The position numbers and the translations under genes were made by a program. 64,000 bases of DNA, from the NCBI RefSeq assembly GCF_024198215.1, contig NZ_JAKCFA010000003.1, positions 496,001 through 560,000 of the forward strand. The letters are read 5' to 3'. Positions 37,355-46,539 of the stretch are shown in pieces. The stretch's first letter is position 1. Each line of letters opens with the position of its first letter. Under the pieces are notes generated by a model that was given only the letters and a program-made list of their open reading frames with translations, made no database searches and had not been told where the DNA came from. This DNA comes from Myxococcus qinghaiensis. Lineage in GTDB: Bacteria; Myxococcota; Myxococcia; Myxococcales; Myxococcaceae.

Positions 37355-38494
37355 TCAGCTTCTTTGCCGAGCCGGCTTCTTCTTCGGTGCCGCCTCCAGC
37401 TTCGCCTTCTTCGCCGAGGCCCTCCGCACCGAAGTCGCCTTCTCCGTCACAGCCTTTTTCGCCGAGGCCTTCCGCACCGAAGTCGCCTTCTCCGTCACAG
37501 CCTTTTTCGCCGAGGCCTTCCGCACCGAAGTCACCTTCTCTGTCGCGGCCTTCTTCGCCGAGGCCTTCCGCACCGAAGTCGCCTTCTCCGTCACAGCCTT
37601 TTTCGCCGAGGCCTTCCGCACCGAAGTCGCCTTCTCCGTCGCAGCCTGCTTCTTCGCCGCTACGACCTTCGGTACCGACGTCTTCGTGGGAGTCCCCTGC
37701 TCCACCGCGCCCGGCTCCGGCTGCAGGACGAACACCCGGTCCAACCGACGACTGCCGCGTGCCACGGGTGAGTTCACGTCGTAGTCGAAGTCATACGCGG
37801 CCACCACGCGCAGCCCCGCGTTGCGGAACAGTCTGGCCGCCTGCGCCGCGTCGTACGTGCGGAAGAACCACGTCGTCTCGATGAGCCAGTCCTTCCCAGG
37901 CCCCGTGATTCGCAGTCGGTTGCGCATGGGCGAGCGGCGCGCGCCACGGTCCGGCAAGCCCTCGTGCGTGTTGCAGACGACCTTGTCCTTGCCCACGCGC
38001 CCCAGCCACCGCTCGTGCTCGGGCACGCTCCGCGAGTAGTCGGTGAGGTGGAACCCCAGCACATAGATACCGTTCGGCTTGAGCAGCCGCCGAGTCCCCT
38101 TCAAGTGCGCCAGCGCCGCCGCCTCGCTGTCCAGGTACCGGAAGGTGGAGACCAGGTTGTGCGCGACATCCACCTTCCCCTCCAGCGCGGGCTCGAAGAA
38201 CTCCTCCATTCGCGACGGGGCCAGCTTCACCCGTCGGCGCTCCGCCGGAGTCAGCCGCTTGCGCGCATGCGCGAGCATCGCCTCGGAGATGTCGTAGCCC
38301 GCGACCTTCATGCCGCGACTGGCGGCCTCGGCCACCAAGCGCCCCGCGCCACACGCAGGCTCCAACCACTGCGAGCCTCCCGTGCCATGCCGCGCGCTGA
38401 GCGCCTGGAGGAAGTCCGCCTCCCGCACGGTGTCGGTGCCGAAGATGGCCTCGTAGTACTCCGGGTGCTCGTACCAGTCAGTGCGTTTTTCCAT
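37355..38494 (-). CDS. SAM-dependent methyltransferase with repetitive Lys/Ala-rich tail
   Basis: A 379-residue protein. Residues 1-265 are a class I methyltransferase: WLEPACGAGRLVAEAASRGM is the SAM-binding motif I, VAGYDISEAML is motif II, and KPNGIYVLGFHL lies near the acceptor site. The last 100 residues are five tandem 16-residue units of the type KKAVTEKATSVRKASA, then a basic end (PKKKPARQRS). Such (K/A-rich) tails resemble histone H1 or other nucleic-acid-binding tails of myxobacteria. The tail may tether the enzyme to DNA, RNA or a polyanion (inference). Substrate unknown. It is convergent with the YcaO operon and separated from it by terminators, so a role there is not implied. Confidence 0.85.
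   Translation of the reverse strand: MEKRTDWYEHPEYYEAIFGTDTVREADFLQALSARHGTGGSQWLEPACGAGRLVAEAASRGMKVAGYDISEAMLAHARKRLTPAERRRVKLAPSRMEEFFEPALEGKVDVAHNLVSTFRYLDSEAAALAHLKGTRRLLKPNGIYVLGFHLTDYSRSVPEHERWLGRVGKDKVVCNTHEGLPDRGARRSPMRNRLRITGPGKDWLIETTWFFRTYDAAQAARLFRNAGLRVVAAYDFDYDVNSPVARGSRRLDRVFVLQPEPGAVEQGTPTKTSVPKVVAAKKQAATEKATSVRKASAKKAVTEKATSVRKASAKKAATEKVTSVRKASAKKAVTEKATSVRKASAKKAVTEKATSVRRASAKKAKLEAAPKKKPARQRS
37410..37649 (-). repeat. Five tandem 48-bp repeats inside the methyltransferase gene
   Basis: Five near-identical direct repeats begin at 37410, 37458, 37506, 37554 and 37602, each starting TTCGCCGAGGCC on the plus strand. Four are nearly identical in DNA; the third has several changes. 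Each keeps the reading frame and encodes one 16-residue unit. The high DNA identity points to recent expansion or homogenisation. Confidence 0.93.
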
Positions 38495-38568
38495 GGATGG
38501 GTGCCCGCTCGGGCGCGCGCATCCTCAGGGCCCTCGCGTCGAAAGCCAAGTCAAAGCGTGTCATCCCC

Positions 38569-39663
38569 TCACGCGGTCCGCTGTTCCGGTGACACCGCTG
38601 GCGAGCCCGCTGACTCGGACCGGGGGCTCGACATCGCGTCACGCAGCCGCACCCCGAGCATCCGTCTCAACAACACCACGCCCAGCGGCAGCGGCAGCCA
38701 CAGGGTGAAGCCCCGCAGCAACATCACCGCCGTGAGCCCCACCTCCACGGGCACGCCCAGCGAACTCAGCGTCCCCACCGCGGTGGCCTCGAACGTCCCC
38801 ACGCCGCCCGGGATGATGCTCAAGGTCATCACCAGCGTCGCAAGCATGAACGCGGCGAACACATCCGGGAAGTCCACCGCGTGCCCCGCCGCGAAGAACA
38901 TGCACGAGAGCGTGAGCGCATCCAGCAGGAAGGTCGCGAACTGCAACGCGCCCGCGCGCAGCAGCAGCCACTTGTCCCGCACCAGCTCGGGAGGCACCTG
39001 GGAGATGGACTCCAGCAGCCCCGTGAGCCCGGGGATGCGACGCGCCCAGCGCGGCGGCTGCCAGCCTCCATGCCGCGTCAGCCAGAGGATTCCAAACGGC
39101 ACCGCGCACGCGAGCGCCGCGAAGGCCGTGGCCAGGCCCAGGATGGCCGCATGCAGTTGGGCACGAAACCAGAGGGTGAGGATGGCGATGACCACGGCCA
39201 CGGCATGCGCCGCGTAGAAGGACACCATGTCCACCAGCAGCGCCGCCGTCGCCACCCTGGGAGGGGCTCCCTCCTTCTGAAGCCCCTTCATCACCACCAC
39301 CGAGCCACCGATGCCCGCCGTGGGCACGAGCTGGTCGAAGGAGAGCTTCATCAGCGCCAGGCTCGCGGTGCGCATCCACGGGGCCTTCACCCCCGCCGCG
39401 CGCAGCGTCACCAGCCAGCAGCCCGCCATCGTGAGGTACGAGAACACCTGGAGCACCGCGCCGGCCAGCAACCACTCCGGCCGGGCGTGCTTCAACATCA
39501 GGGCGAACTGGCGCTCCTCCCCGAAGCGAAGCACCACGAACACGATGAGCGCCACCAGCAACACCACGCCTGGAAGCCAGCCCCACACGCTGTGACGTCG
39601 CGACGGGCCGTCCGCCGACGCGGAGGGGGCTTCGGTACCGGAGCCGGAGTGTCCCTCGTGCAT
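38569..39663 (-). CDS. Lysylphosphatidylglycerol synthase-type membrane protein (UPF0104-like)
   Basis: A protein of about 364 residues with eight predicted transmembrane helices. The pattern LPTAGIGG in its local form (DQLVPTAGIGGSVVVMKGLQ) and LSIIPGGVGTFEATAVGTLS are the signature blocks of the LPG-synthase transmembrane family, also seen in flippase-like proteins. No soluble aminoacyl-transferase domain is present, so it is the membrane part only, perhaps a lipid flippase. The start is uncertain among ATG 39663, GTG 39669 and GTG 39675. It lies 16 bases after the CBS gene, likely in one operon. Confidence 0.87.
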   Translation of the reverse strand: MHEGHSGSGTEAPSASADGPSRRHSVWGWLPGVVLLVALIVFVVLRFGEERQFALMLKHARPEWLLAGAVLQVFSYLTMAGCWLVTLRAAGVKAPWMRTASLALMKLSFDQLVPTAGIGGSVVVMKGLQKEGAPPRVATAALLVDMVSFYAAHAVAVVIAILTLWFRAQLHAAILGLATAFAALACAVPFGILWLTRHGGWQPPRWARRIPGLTGLLESISQVPPELVRDKWLLLRAGALQFATFLLDALTLSCMFFAAGHAVDFPDVFAAFMLATLVMTLSIIPGGVGTFEATAVGTLSSLGVPVEVGLTAVMLLRGFTLWLPLPLGVVLLRRMLGVRLRDAMSSPRSESAGSPAVSPEQRTA

Positions 39664-39679
39664 GAGCACACCCACTCCC

Positions 39680-40117
39680 TCAAGGAGCAGCGGCTCCCGC
39701 CGATTCGTCCGCGCGAGCCGCGGCGGAGTCGAGCAGCCGCGCCGCCATGCGCATGAAGTCGGCCTCGGTGATGATTCCCACCAGGCGTCGGTCCCGGTCC
39801 ACCACGGGCAGACAGCCGAAGCGGTGGTCCAGCAGATTGTAGATGGCGTCGCGCACCGGCAGGTCCGGCCGCACTATCTCCACATCCCTCGACATGATGC
39901 GTGCGACGGGGATGGGGTCCAGGTTCCGCGTCGCGAACTGGCGCGCCATCGCGCGAAGCAAGTCGCGGTGACTCACCAGCCCCACCAACCGGCCCTCGCG
40001 CACCACCGGCAGGTGCCGGATGTGATTGAGCGTCAGCAGGTCATCCACGCGGTTCAGGCTGTCGGTCTCCTCCAGCGTGACGACATCACGGGTCATCAGG
40101 TCGCCCACGGTGAGCAT
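39680..40117 (-). CDS. Two-CBS-domain protein
   Basis: A 145-residue protein with two CBS domains: TVGDLMTRDVVTLEETDSLN to GRLVGLVSHRDLLRAMARQF, and VARIMSRDVEIVRPDLPVRD to RRLVGIITEADFMRMAARLL. CBS pairs bind adenine nucleotides and sense energy state. The start (ATG 40117) follows GGAGG by 10 bases. The Ala/Asp-rich tail is disordered. It probably regulates the adjacent membrane protein or acts as a stand-alone sensor. Confidence 0.93.
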   Translation of the reverse strand: MLTVGDLMTRDVVTLEETDSLNRVDDLLTLNHIRHLPVVREGRLVGLVSHRDLLRAMARQFATRNLDPIPVARIMSRDVEIVRPDLPVRDAIYNLLDHRFGCLPVVDRDRRLVGIITEADFMRMAARLLDSAAARADESAGAAAP

Positions 40118-40254
40118 GATGAGACTGCCTCCACCCAAGCCACGAGCCTCGCGCGCACCATGCGCCGCTCGGGCCGAGTCCTCTGCAGGGTGCGCCCGCG
40201 CCCCGGTTCGCGCAGCACATCGGCGGACAGGCGGGCGGGGGCCGGCGTCCCCAC

Positions 40255-40866
40255 CTACCCCGAGGCGCTGGAAATCAGACGCTCATCTCGCGCGAGCTCG
40301 CGAAGCCTGTCTTTCAGGCTCTTGAACTGCTGCCGCAGGACGGCCGCTTTCTTGTGGAGCCCCTCGGAGGACTGCGTCCCATCCAGCTCACGCGCGACAT
40401 CCAGCCAGGACATCCGCCGGTCCACCCGCAGCACCAGGAGGTTGCGCTCACCCGGCTCCAGCTTCGCGCGCAGGGTGCGGAAGCGGTCCTTCACGGGCGT
40501 CTGGAGCCAGGGCGCCGTGCCTGACCGCTCGACGTGCATGAGGTCGACCAGCTCCTGGCTCGCCCCCCTATCCCTGCGTGGCGAGGAGGCGGTGGACATC
40601 CGGTACGCGACATTGCGCGCCACGCGATACGCCCACGTCCTGAACGAGCTCTCCCACCGAAAGCCTGGCAAGTCCCTCACCAGGCTCTCGCAGAAGATGC
40701 TGAAGGCCTCTCGCGCCTGCTCCGGCTCCCTCAACAGCGTCACCAGCAGTCTGCGCAGCTCCGGGCCATAGCCCTCCACGGCGACCTCCACCGCGCTCGC
40801 GGTGTCTCCCAGGCCGCAGTGCTCGCGAATCCTCCGCTCCAACGCTTCTCTCTCCTTTGGCGACAT
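40255..40866 (-). CDS. ECF-type RNA polymerase sigma factor
   Basis: A 203-residue sigma-70 family protein of ECF type. The ATG at 40866 is preceded by AGGAGG at 8 bases. Region 2 includes FSIFCESLVRDLPGFRWESS, FRTWAYRVARNVAYR; region 4 includes LEPGERNLLVLRVDRRMSWL, DVARELDG, followed by a basic helical tail. The order is normal for an ECF sigma factor. No anti-sigma gene is next to it. A 137-base gap with no gene separates it from the CBS gene. Confidence 0.88.
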   Translation of the reverse strand: MSPKEREALERRIREHCGLGDTASAVEVAVEGYGPELRRLLVTLLREPEQAREAFSIFCESLVRDLPGFRWESSFRTWAYRVARNVAYRMSTASSPRRDRGASQELVDLMHVERSGTAPWLQTPVKDRFRTLRAKLEPGERNLLVLRVDRRMSWLDVARELDGTQSSEGLHKKAAVLRQQFKSLKDRLRELARDERLISSASG

Positions 40867-41003
40867 TCCTCGCACCTCCTGGTGGATGGAATGGCGCCCA
40901 CCGTCATCGTGACGGCCGCGGCGTCCGAGTGAATTCACATCCATGCCGACCCGTCCCCATCTCATTGGACAGCGGCACGGCCGCCTCACCCAGAGACACC
41001 CGC

Positions 41004-41387
41004 ATGCCTCTCATCCTTCTCGTCGACGATGATTCGACCCTCCTCGAAATCTACACCGAGGCTCTCGAACAACTGGGCTGCGACGTCGCCTCCGCGCCGG
41101 ATGGCGAGATGGCCCTGTCGCTCGCGCTGTCGCTGAAGCCGGACCTCATCCTCACCGACGTGATGATGCCGGGGATGAGCGGTCTGGAGCTGTGCCGACG
41201 GCTGCGCGCGGATGAGCGGCTGTGCCGCATTCCGCGCATCGTCCACAGCAGCATGGAGTGCCGTCCCAGCGCGCCCGGTGAGGTCTTCCTGCGCAAGTCC
41301 GGAGAGCTGTCGGAGCTCCTGCGGTGTGTCGCCCAGGGCCTCGCCCACGGCGACCCGCCGTCCGCCGAGCTGTCCTCCGCGGCGTGA
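41004..41387 (+). CDS. Stand-alone response regulator receiver protein
   Basis: A 127-residue CheY-like receiver. The acidic triad is VDDD (residues 7-10), D52 is in LTDVMMPGMSG, and the switch residue is Ser in IVHSSME rather than Thr. The conserved Lys is K98 in FLRKSGE, where the following Pro of the usual KP is replaced by Ser, suggesting altered output. It is divergent from the ECF sigma gene and convergent with the large kinase, four bases apart. Confidence 0.9.
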   Translation: MPLILLVDDDSTLLEIYTEALEQLGCDVASAPDGEMALSLALSLKPDLILTDVMMPGMSGLELCRRLRADERLCRIPRIVHSSMECRPSAPGEVFLRKSGELSELLRCVAQGLAHGDPPSAELSSAA

Positions 41388-41391
41388 GGCG

Positions 41392-44300
41392 TCAGTCCCA
41401 CTCCGCCAGCAGCGCCCGCGCGGCCCAGGCATCCGCGAGCACCTGGCTGCCAGAGAAGACTTCCTTCAGCGACTCCAGCAGCACCCGTGCCTCCGCCGCC
41501 TCGCCGGTGTGACGCGCCAGTCTCGCCAGCTCCACGGCCGCCCCCAGCTCGTGCAATCGAGCGCCGGTGTCACGCGCCACCGCGAGCGAGCGTCGGAAGC
41601 ACTCGCGAGCCTCGCCCACGTCCCCTCGTAGCAGCAGGAGCTGTCCCTGCACGCGCAGCAACGTCGCCAGGTGGTGACGCGCCACACGCCCCTCCACGTG
41701 GACCCGAGCCTCGCGCACCGCGGCCAGTCCCTCGTCGATTCGCCCTCCCGCGAGGTACGCGCGAGCGAGCGTCGTCAGGCACCCGCCCTGAAGCAGCGTC
41801 GCCCCCAGCCCCGTCATCAGCGCGATTCCCTCGTGGATGCGCGCCACGCCGCCCTCCACGTCGCCCAGGAAGGCCAGCGAGAGGCCGTGCATGCAGATGC
41901 TCCCCACCAGGGGCAACGGAAAGCCGTACTCGACACAGAGGCCCACGGCCCGCCCCGACACCTCCAGCAACGTCGCCGGGTCTCCACGCTCCAGCGCCAG
42001 CATCGCGCCGAAGACGGACACCGTGGCGACGGCGTAGGGATGGTTCATGGAATCCGCGAGCGCGAAGGCCTGGGCCTGCGTCGCGAGCGCGGTGTCGGTG
42101 TGGCCCAGCACCAGCTCGCTCACCGCCAGGTACATCAGCGCGTGCAGGCACTGCTCGGAGGCATGGCCCAGGCGCCCGCCGCGAATCTGCGCGAGCTGCT
42201 CCGCCACGCCCTCCCGCCCCAGCAGCGCCTTCACCTCCAGGCCATGGCTCCGACAGGACGTGTAGTCCGCCCGCCAGAACGCCTGGCTGTTGAGCGCGCC
42301 GTGCAACACCACGCGCGCCTCCAGGTCCAGGTGCGTGTCGCCCTGACAGCGGAAGAGCTCCGCGAGATGGTCCATGCCCTCGCCATCGCCGCGCACCAGC
42401 GCGATGTTCCACAGCCCCCAGAAGAGCGACGTCGGAATGCACTGGGACGGGTCACACAGCGCGGCGGCTCGCGTGAAGGCGTCCTCCACCTCTCGCGTGC
42501 CGAAGCCCTTCGAGGCCACCAGCGCCTGTCCCAGCTCCACGTGCAGAACCATGTCGCACTCATCCCGCTCTCGGGAGGGCGGCAGGAGCTCGAGCTGTCC
42601 CAGCGCTCGCGTGTAGTGGCTGATGGCTTCCGGGAAGGCCGACTTCGCGCCCGCGAGCTGACCCGCGCTCCGCCAGAGCTCCATCGCTTGCCGCGTCAGC
42701 CCCGCCAGCGTGGCGTGATGGGCCACCATCTCCGGCTGCTCCTCCACCACCTCGGGGAACTGCTCGGAGAGCACCTGGACGACGCGGCCGTGGTAGCGCT
42801 GGCGGGTGCTGCGCAAGAGCGACTGGTAGGCCGCCTCCTGGATGAGCGCGTGGCGGAAGGCGTATGTGGTGCATGGCGGCTGGCCCTGGCGGAAGAGCAG
42901 CCCGGCCTGCTCCAGTCGCTCCAGCTCCGGCTGCAGCTCGTCTTCCTGGAGGAAGGACACCGCGCGCAGCGTCTCGTAGTTGAACTCGCGCCCCAGCGTG
43001 GCCGCGAGCTGCACCTGGGAGCGCTGTCGAGGCGGCAGCTGGTCCAGGCGCGCGAGGAGCAGCTCGTGCAACACCGCGGGCACGGCGGAGAGCGTCTCGC
43101 CGGAGTCCCCTCGCGTGGCCTCCTGCTCCACCACCACGCGCGTCAGCTCCTCGACGAAGAGAGGAACTCCGTCCGTCCGTGACACCAGCCGCGCCACCGT
43201 GTTCGGAGCGAGGGCTCGCTGGCCCGCGACTTCGCGCACCAGGGCCGCGGTGGCCTCTGGAGGCAGGGGCTCCACATCCAGCGAATGGAGCGCCGCGCGC
43301 GGCCCCCACGCATGCTCGAAGCCCGGGCGCCCGGTGAGCAGCACACACAGGCGCGTCCCCTCCAGTCGCTCCAGCAATACGCCAAGGAACTGGAGGGTGG
43401 AGGGGTCCGCCCAGTGCAGGTCCTCCACCACCAGCACCACGGGACGGCGCACGTCCTCGTGGCGGAACAGCTCCACCAGGGCCTTCATCATCGCGGCCCG
43501 CTGCCGCTCACCGGACAGGTGAAGGAAGGGCGAGCCCTCCGGCACGGGCAGCGACAGGAACGAGGCGAGCGGACACGAGAGCTCCACGTCCACGCCCAGC
43601 ACGCCCAGGCGCTCCACCAGTCGCTCCAGCTTGCGCTCGGGCGCATCGTCGCGCGTGAAGCCCAGGAAGCGCTGGAGCCAGTCGATGAGCGGGTGGAAGG
43701 CGCTGCCCGTTCCCCGCACACCGCACTGACACCGCGCCCAGGTGCTCGTGCCCGGAGCCTCGCGGTCATGCAGCTCCTGGACGAGCCGCGACTTGCCGAT
43801 GCCCGCCTCCCCTCGCAGCAGGACACCCACGCCGCGCCCTCCCAGCGCCTCCGCCCGCCACGTCGTGAGGCGCTGGAGCTCCCGCTCGCGCCCCACCAGC
43901 GGTGACAGCGCGCCGACCACGAGCGCCCGGTCGAAGCGGCTCGCTCCGGGCCGCTCTCCCAGCGCCTCGTGCACATCCAGCCACGACGTGCCCGACAGTC
44001 CCTCGAAGGCCCAGGCGCCCAGCGAGCGCGTGCGGATGCGGCCTCGCACCAGCGCATGCGTGCCCTCCGTGAGCAGCACCGCGTCCGGCCCGGCCTGCGC
44101 GGCCAGCCACGAGGCCACCTTCGGCGCTTCACCCTGCATGGGAGGCGCGGTGCCATGCAGCAGCGGCGACGCATCCGCCAGCGCGACGCGGTCCGTGTGC
44201 AGCCCCACCTTCACCACCACGCCCGGAGGCCCCAGCCCCGCAAGTTCACCAGGCAGCACTTCTTGAAGCTTCAGCGCCGCGCGCACCGCTCGCTCCGAGT

Positions 44301-45558
44301 CCCCCTCGCGCGCCACGGGGAAGCCGAAGCACGCGAGCACCTCCGCGCCCACCGCGAGCGTCATCGCCCCCTCGTGCTCGTGGATGATGCGCGTGCAGCC
44401 CTGGTGGAAGGCGCCCTCCAGCTCGCTGCAATCCTCCGGGTCCAGGCGCTCCATGCCGCCGCGCTCCTGCGCGAGCCGACACGACACCAGCGTCACCAGC
44501 CGTCGACCGGAGACGCTCGAACGTGAGGCCGGTGTGGCGTCCAGCCCCAGCAGTCGTCGCAGGCAGCGCAGCCGCTCCAGCAGCTCGCCTCCGTTCGCGG
44601 GACGCTCCGCCGGGTCCTTCGCCAGCGCCGAAGCCACCAGGCGCACGAGCTCCTCCGGCAACCCGGGACACCGCCGGCTCACCGAGGGCATGGGCTGTCC
44701 GGTGGGGATGTGCAGGCGCAGCTCCGGCGCCTTCGCGCGCGGCAGCGGGTGCTCTCCGGTGAGCAGCTCGTAGAGCAACAAACCCGCGGCCCACACATCG
44801 GCGCGCGCGTCCGGAGGCTCGCCCCGCCATTGCTCCGGCGCCATGTACGCGGGCGTCCCGGCGCGAGCAGCCTCGGGCGCCAGGGCGGGCCCCGCCGGTG
44901 AGCGCGCGAGGCCGAAGTCGAGCAGCTTCGCCCTGCCATCCGCGAGCACGAAGACATTGGCGGGCTTGAGGTCGCGATGCACCAGGCGCCGCTCATGCGC
45001 ATGCGCGAGCCCCGCCGCCACGTCCGTCATCAAGTCCAACGTGCGCCGCAGGTCAGGCCGCTCCCGGCGCAGCAGGCGCTGCAGCGACTCGCCCTCCAGG
45101 AACTCCATCACCAGGAAGGGCACGCTCAGCGGCACCTCCTCGCCTCGCGCCAGCGCGCCGGTGTTCCACGCGGACACGTCATGGATGCGGACGATGTTCT
45201 CGTGGTCCAGCCGGGCAATCGCCTGCGCCTCTTCGCGCAGCGCGGCCAGCAGCGAAGGCGTGGCGAGCCCCCGGTGCGCGGCGAGGAACTTCAGCGCCAC
45301 CGTGCGCCACAGCTCGTGGTCCACCGCGCGGAACACCTGCCCCATGCCACCACCGCCCAAAAGCCCCAGGACCTCGTACCGACGGCCGTCCAGTCCGCCC
45401 AGCCGGTCTCCCAGGAGCGGCACCGGACTTGCGGCGCCCCCGTGGATGAGCCCCTGCAGCACCGCGTCCTCGAAGTCCGAGCCCGCGCGCGTGGGCGAGT
45501 TCGCCGCCTCCGGGGAGACTGCTCCCGACCCCTCCACCATGCCTCTGGGTGTGCTCAT
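41392..45558 (-). CDS. Ser/Thr kinase with degenerate cyclase, AAA ATPase and TPR domains
   Basis: A 1388-residue signalling protein (ATG 45558, GGAGGG 8 bases upstream). Kinase: glycine loop LGGGGMGQVF, K90, HRDLKPAN (194-201), DFG (214-216), active by sequence. Residues about 352-440 resemble a class III nucleotide cyclase (GRRLVTLVSCRLAQERGGME, then LAVGAEVLACFGFPVAREGD), but both metal-binding Asp positions are lost: the expected C-D-L is C-R-L at 360-362 and the expected G-D is G-A at 404-405. An AAA domain follows (GRERELQRLTTWRAEALGGR, Walker A RGEAGIGKS at 582-590, Walker B LVVEDLHWADPS), then about 500 residues of TPRs. The cyclase fold probably serves as a scaffold or sensor. Confidence 0.93.
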   Translation of the reverse strand: MSTPRGMVEGSGAVSPEAANSPTRAGSDFEDAVLQGLIHGGAASPVPLLGDRLGGLDGRRYEVLGLLGGGGMGQVFRAVDHELWRTVALKFLAAHRGLATPSLLAALREEAQAIARLDHENIVRIHDVSAWNTGALARGEEVPLSVPFLVMEFLEGESLQRLLRRERPDLRRTLDLMTDVAAGLAHAHERRLVHRDLKPANVFVLADGRAKLLDFGLARSPAGPALAPEAARAGTPAYMAPEQWRGEPPDARADVWAAGLLLYELLTGEHPLPRAKAPELRLHIPTGQPMPSVSRRCPGLPEELVRLVASALAKDPAERPANGGELLERLRCLRRLLGLDATPASRSSVSGRRLVTLVSCRLAQERGGMERLDPEDCSELEGAFHQGCTRIIHEHEGAMTLAVGAEVLACFGFPVAREGDSERAVRAALKLQEVLPGELAGLGPPGVVVKVGLHTDRVALADASPLLHGTAPPMQGEAPKVASWLAAQAGPDAVLLTEGTHALVRGRIRTRSLGAWAFEGLSGTSWLDVHEALGERPGASRFDRALVVGALSPLVGRERELQRLTTWRAEALGGRGVGVLLRGEAGIGKSRLVQELHDREAPGTSTWARCQCGVRGTGSAFHPLIDWLQRFLGFTRDDAPERKLERLVERLGVLGVDVELSCPLASFLSLPVPEGSPFLHLSGERQRAAMMKALVELFRHEDVRRPVVLVVEDLHWADPSTLQFLGVLLERLEGTRLCVLLTGRPGFEHAWGPRAALHSLDVEPLPPEATAALVREVAGQRALAPNTVARLVSRTDGVPLFVEELTRVVVEQEATRGDSGETLSAVPAVLHELLLARLDQLPPRQRSQVQLAATLGREFNYETLRAVSFLQEDELQPELERLEQAGLLFRQGQPPCTTYAFRHALIQEAAYQSLLRSTRQRYHGRVVQVLSEQFPEVVEEQPEMVAHHATLAGLTRQAMELWRSAGQLAGAKSAFPEAISHYTRALGQLELLPPSRERDECDMVLHVELGQALVASKGFGTREVEDAFTRAAALCDPSQCIPTSLFWGLWNIALVRGDGEGMDHLAELFRCQGDTHLDLEARVVLHGALNSQAFWRADYTSCRSHGLEVKALLGREGVAEQLAQIRGGRLGHASEQCLHALMYLAVSELVLGHTDTALATQAQAFALADSMNHPYAVATVSVFGAMLALERGDPATLLEVSGRAVGLCVEYGFPLPLVGSICMHGLSLAFLGDVEGGVARIHEGIALMTGLGATLLQGGCLTTLARAYLAGGRIDEGLAAVREARVHVEGRVARHHLATLLRVQGQLLLLRGDVGEARECFRRSLAVARDTGARLHELGAAVELARLARHTGEAAEARVLLESLKEVFSGSQVLADAWAARALLAEWD

Positions 45559-45717
45559 CGCGCGGGCCCTCCGTCGGGGCCACCGCCCGCCCGTCCGTCA
45601 GCCCAGGCGGGTGCTCCCCCTCCCAGAGAGAGAGGGCGACGCGCCGGCGTTTGTGACGGAGAAGGGTTTGTGACGAGGAGACTTCGCGGCCGAGGCTCGA
45701 CACCCGAGCAAACAGGC

Positions 45718-46494
45718 TCAGTGCGCCGGATGCCCCATGAGCCGCGCCAGCCCGAACATCAGCGCCAGGCCCACGAACAGCGCCAGCACGTTGCGGCCCG
45801 GCTGGTCCTTGCCGTGCCTGTGCACGTGCGGCAGCAAGTCGGACACGGCGATGTACAGGAACGTGCCCGCGGAGAAGGCCAGCGCCTTGGGCGCCAGGCT
45901 CTCGAAGCGCAGCACCGCGTCGAAGGCGAAGTACAGCAGCGCGCCCGCCGGCACCATCAGCCCGTACAGCACGGAGAGCAGGAGGATGGAGCTTCGCGAG
46001 CGCCCCTCCGTCTTCAGGATGGAGGCGAGCGACAGCGCGGAGGGCACCTTGTGCGCGACGATGGCGATCAACGCCATCAACCCCACGCCCTCCTCCACCG
46101 CCGAGCCCAGGGCGATGCCGTCGAACAGCGTGTGCGTGGACAGGCCGAGGAACGCGGTGAGCCCCAGCACCTGCCCGGCTTGCGCGGGAGGACGCCCGCT
46201 GCCGGACATGTGGTCTCCGGGCAGGTCCTCACCCGCGTGCGCGACGAGGTAGCGCTCCAGCACCAGCAGGAACACGAAGCCACCGGGCACCAGCGCGAAG
46301 GCCCACCAGCCTCCGCCCTCGTACGCCTCCGGCAGCATGTGGAAGAAGGCCGCGCCCAGCATCACGCCCGCGGCGAAGGCGAGGAAGCGAACCAGTTGCG
46401 TGGGCCGCTGGTTCCACAACACCACCATCGCGCCCAACAGCGCGCCGACGACGACGATGAGGGAGTAGAGGGCCACCGTGGCCAGGACCGACAT
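45718..46494 (-). CDS. ZIP-family metal transporter
   Basis: A 258-residue polytopic protein of the ZIP family, which brings zinc or other divalent metals into the cytoplasm. The metal-binding helices are present: LSTHTLFDGIALGSAVEEG (helix 4 pattern H-x3-D/E-G) and VAHKVPSALSLASILKTEG (helix 5, H-K-x-P). FFHMLPEA is the typical earlier motif. Eight transmembrane helices are expected. No clear Zur or other operator is visible upstream in the 45 bases before the next gene. Metal preference cannot be read from the sequence. Confidence 0.93.
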   Translation of the reverse strand: MSVLATVALYSLIVVVGALLGAMVVLWNQRPTQLVRFLAFAAGVMLGAAFFHMLPEAYEGGGWWAFALVPGGFVFLLVLERYLVAHAGEDLPGDHMSGSGRPPAQAGQVLGLTAFLGLSTHTLFDGIALGSAVEEGVGLMALIAIVAHKVPSALSLASILKTEGRSRSSILLLSVLYGLMVPAGALLYFAFDAVLRFESLAPKALAFSAGTFLYIAVSDLLPHVHRHGKDQPGRNVLALFVGLALMFGLARLMGHPAH

Positions 46495-46539
46495 GGGGCG
46501 CGCACCCTACAACAAAACCGCCGATACAAAACCGCTGAC

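Noticed and set aside
37410..37649. Evenly spaced 48-bp repeats as a possible CRISPR array
   Set aside because: There are no unique spacers, and the repeats are in-frame coding units of the methyltransferase tail.
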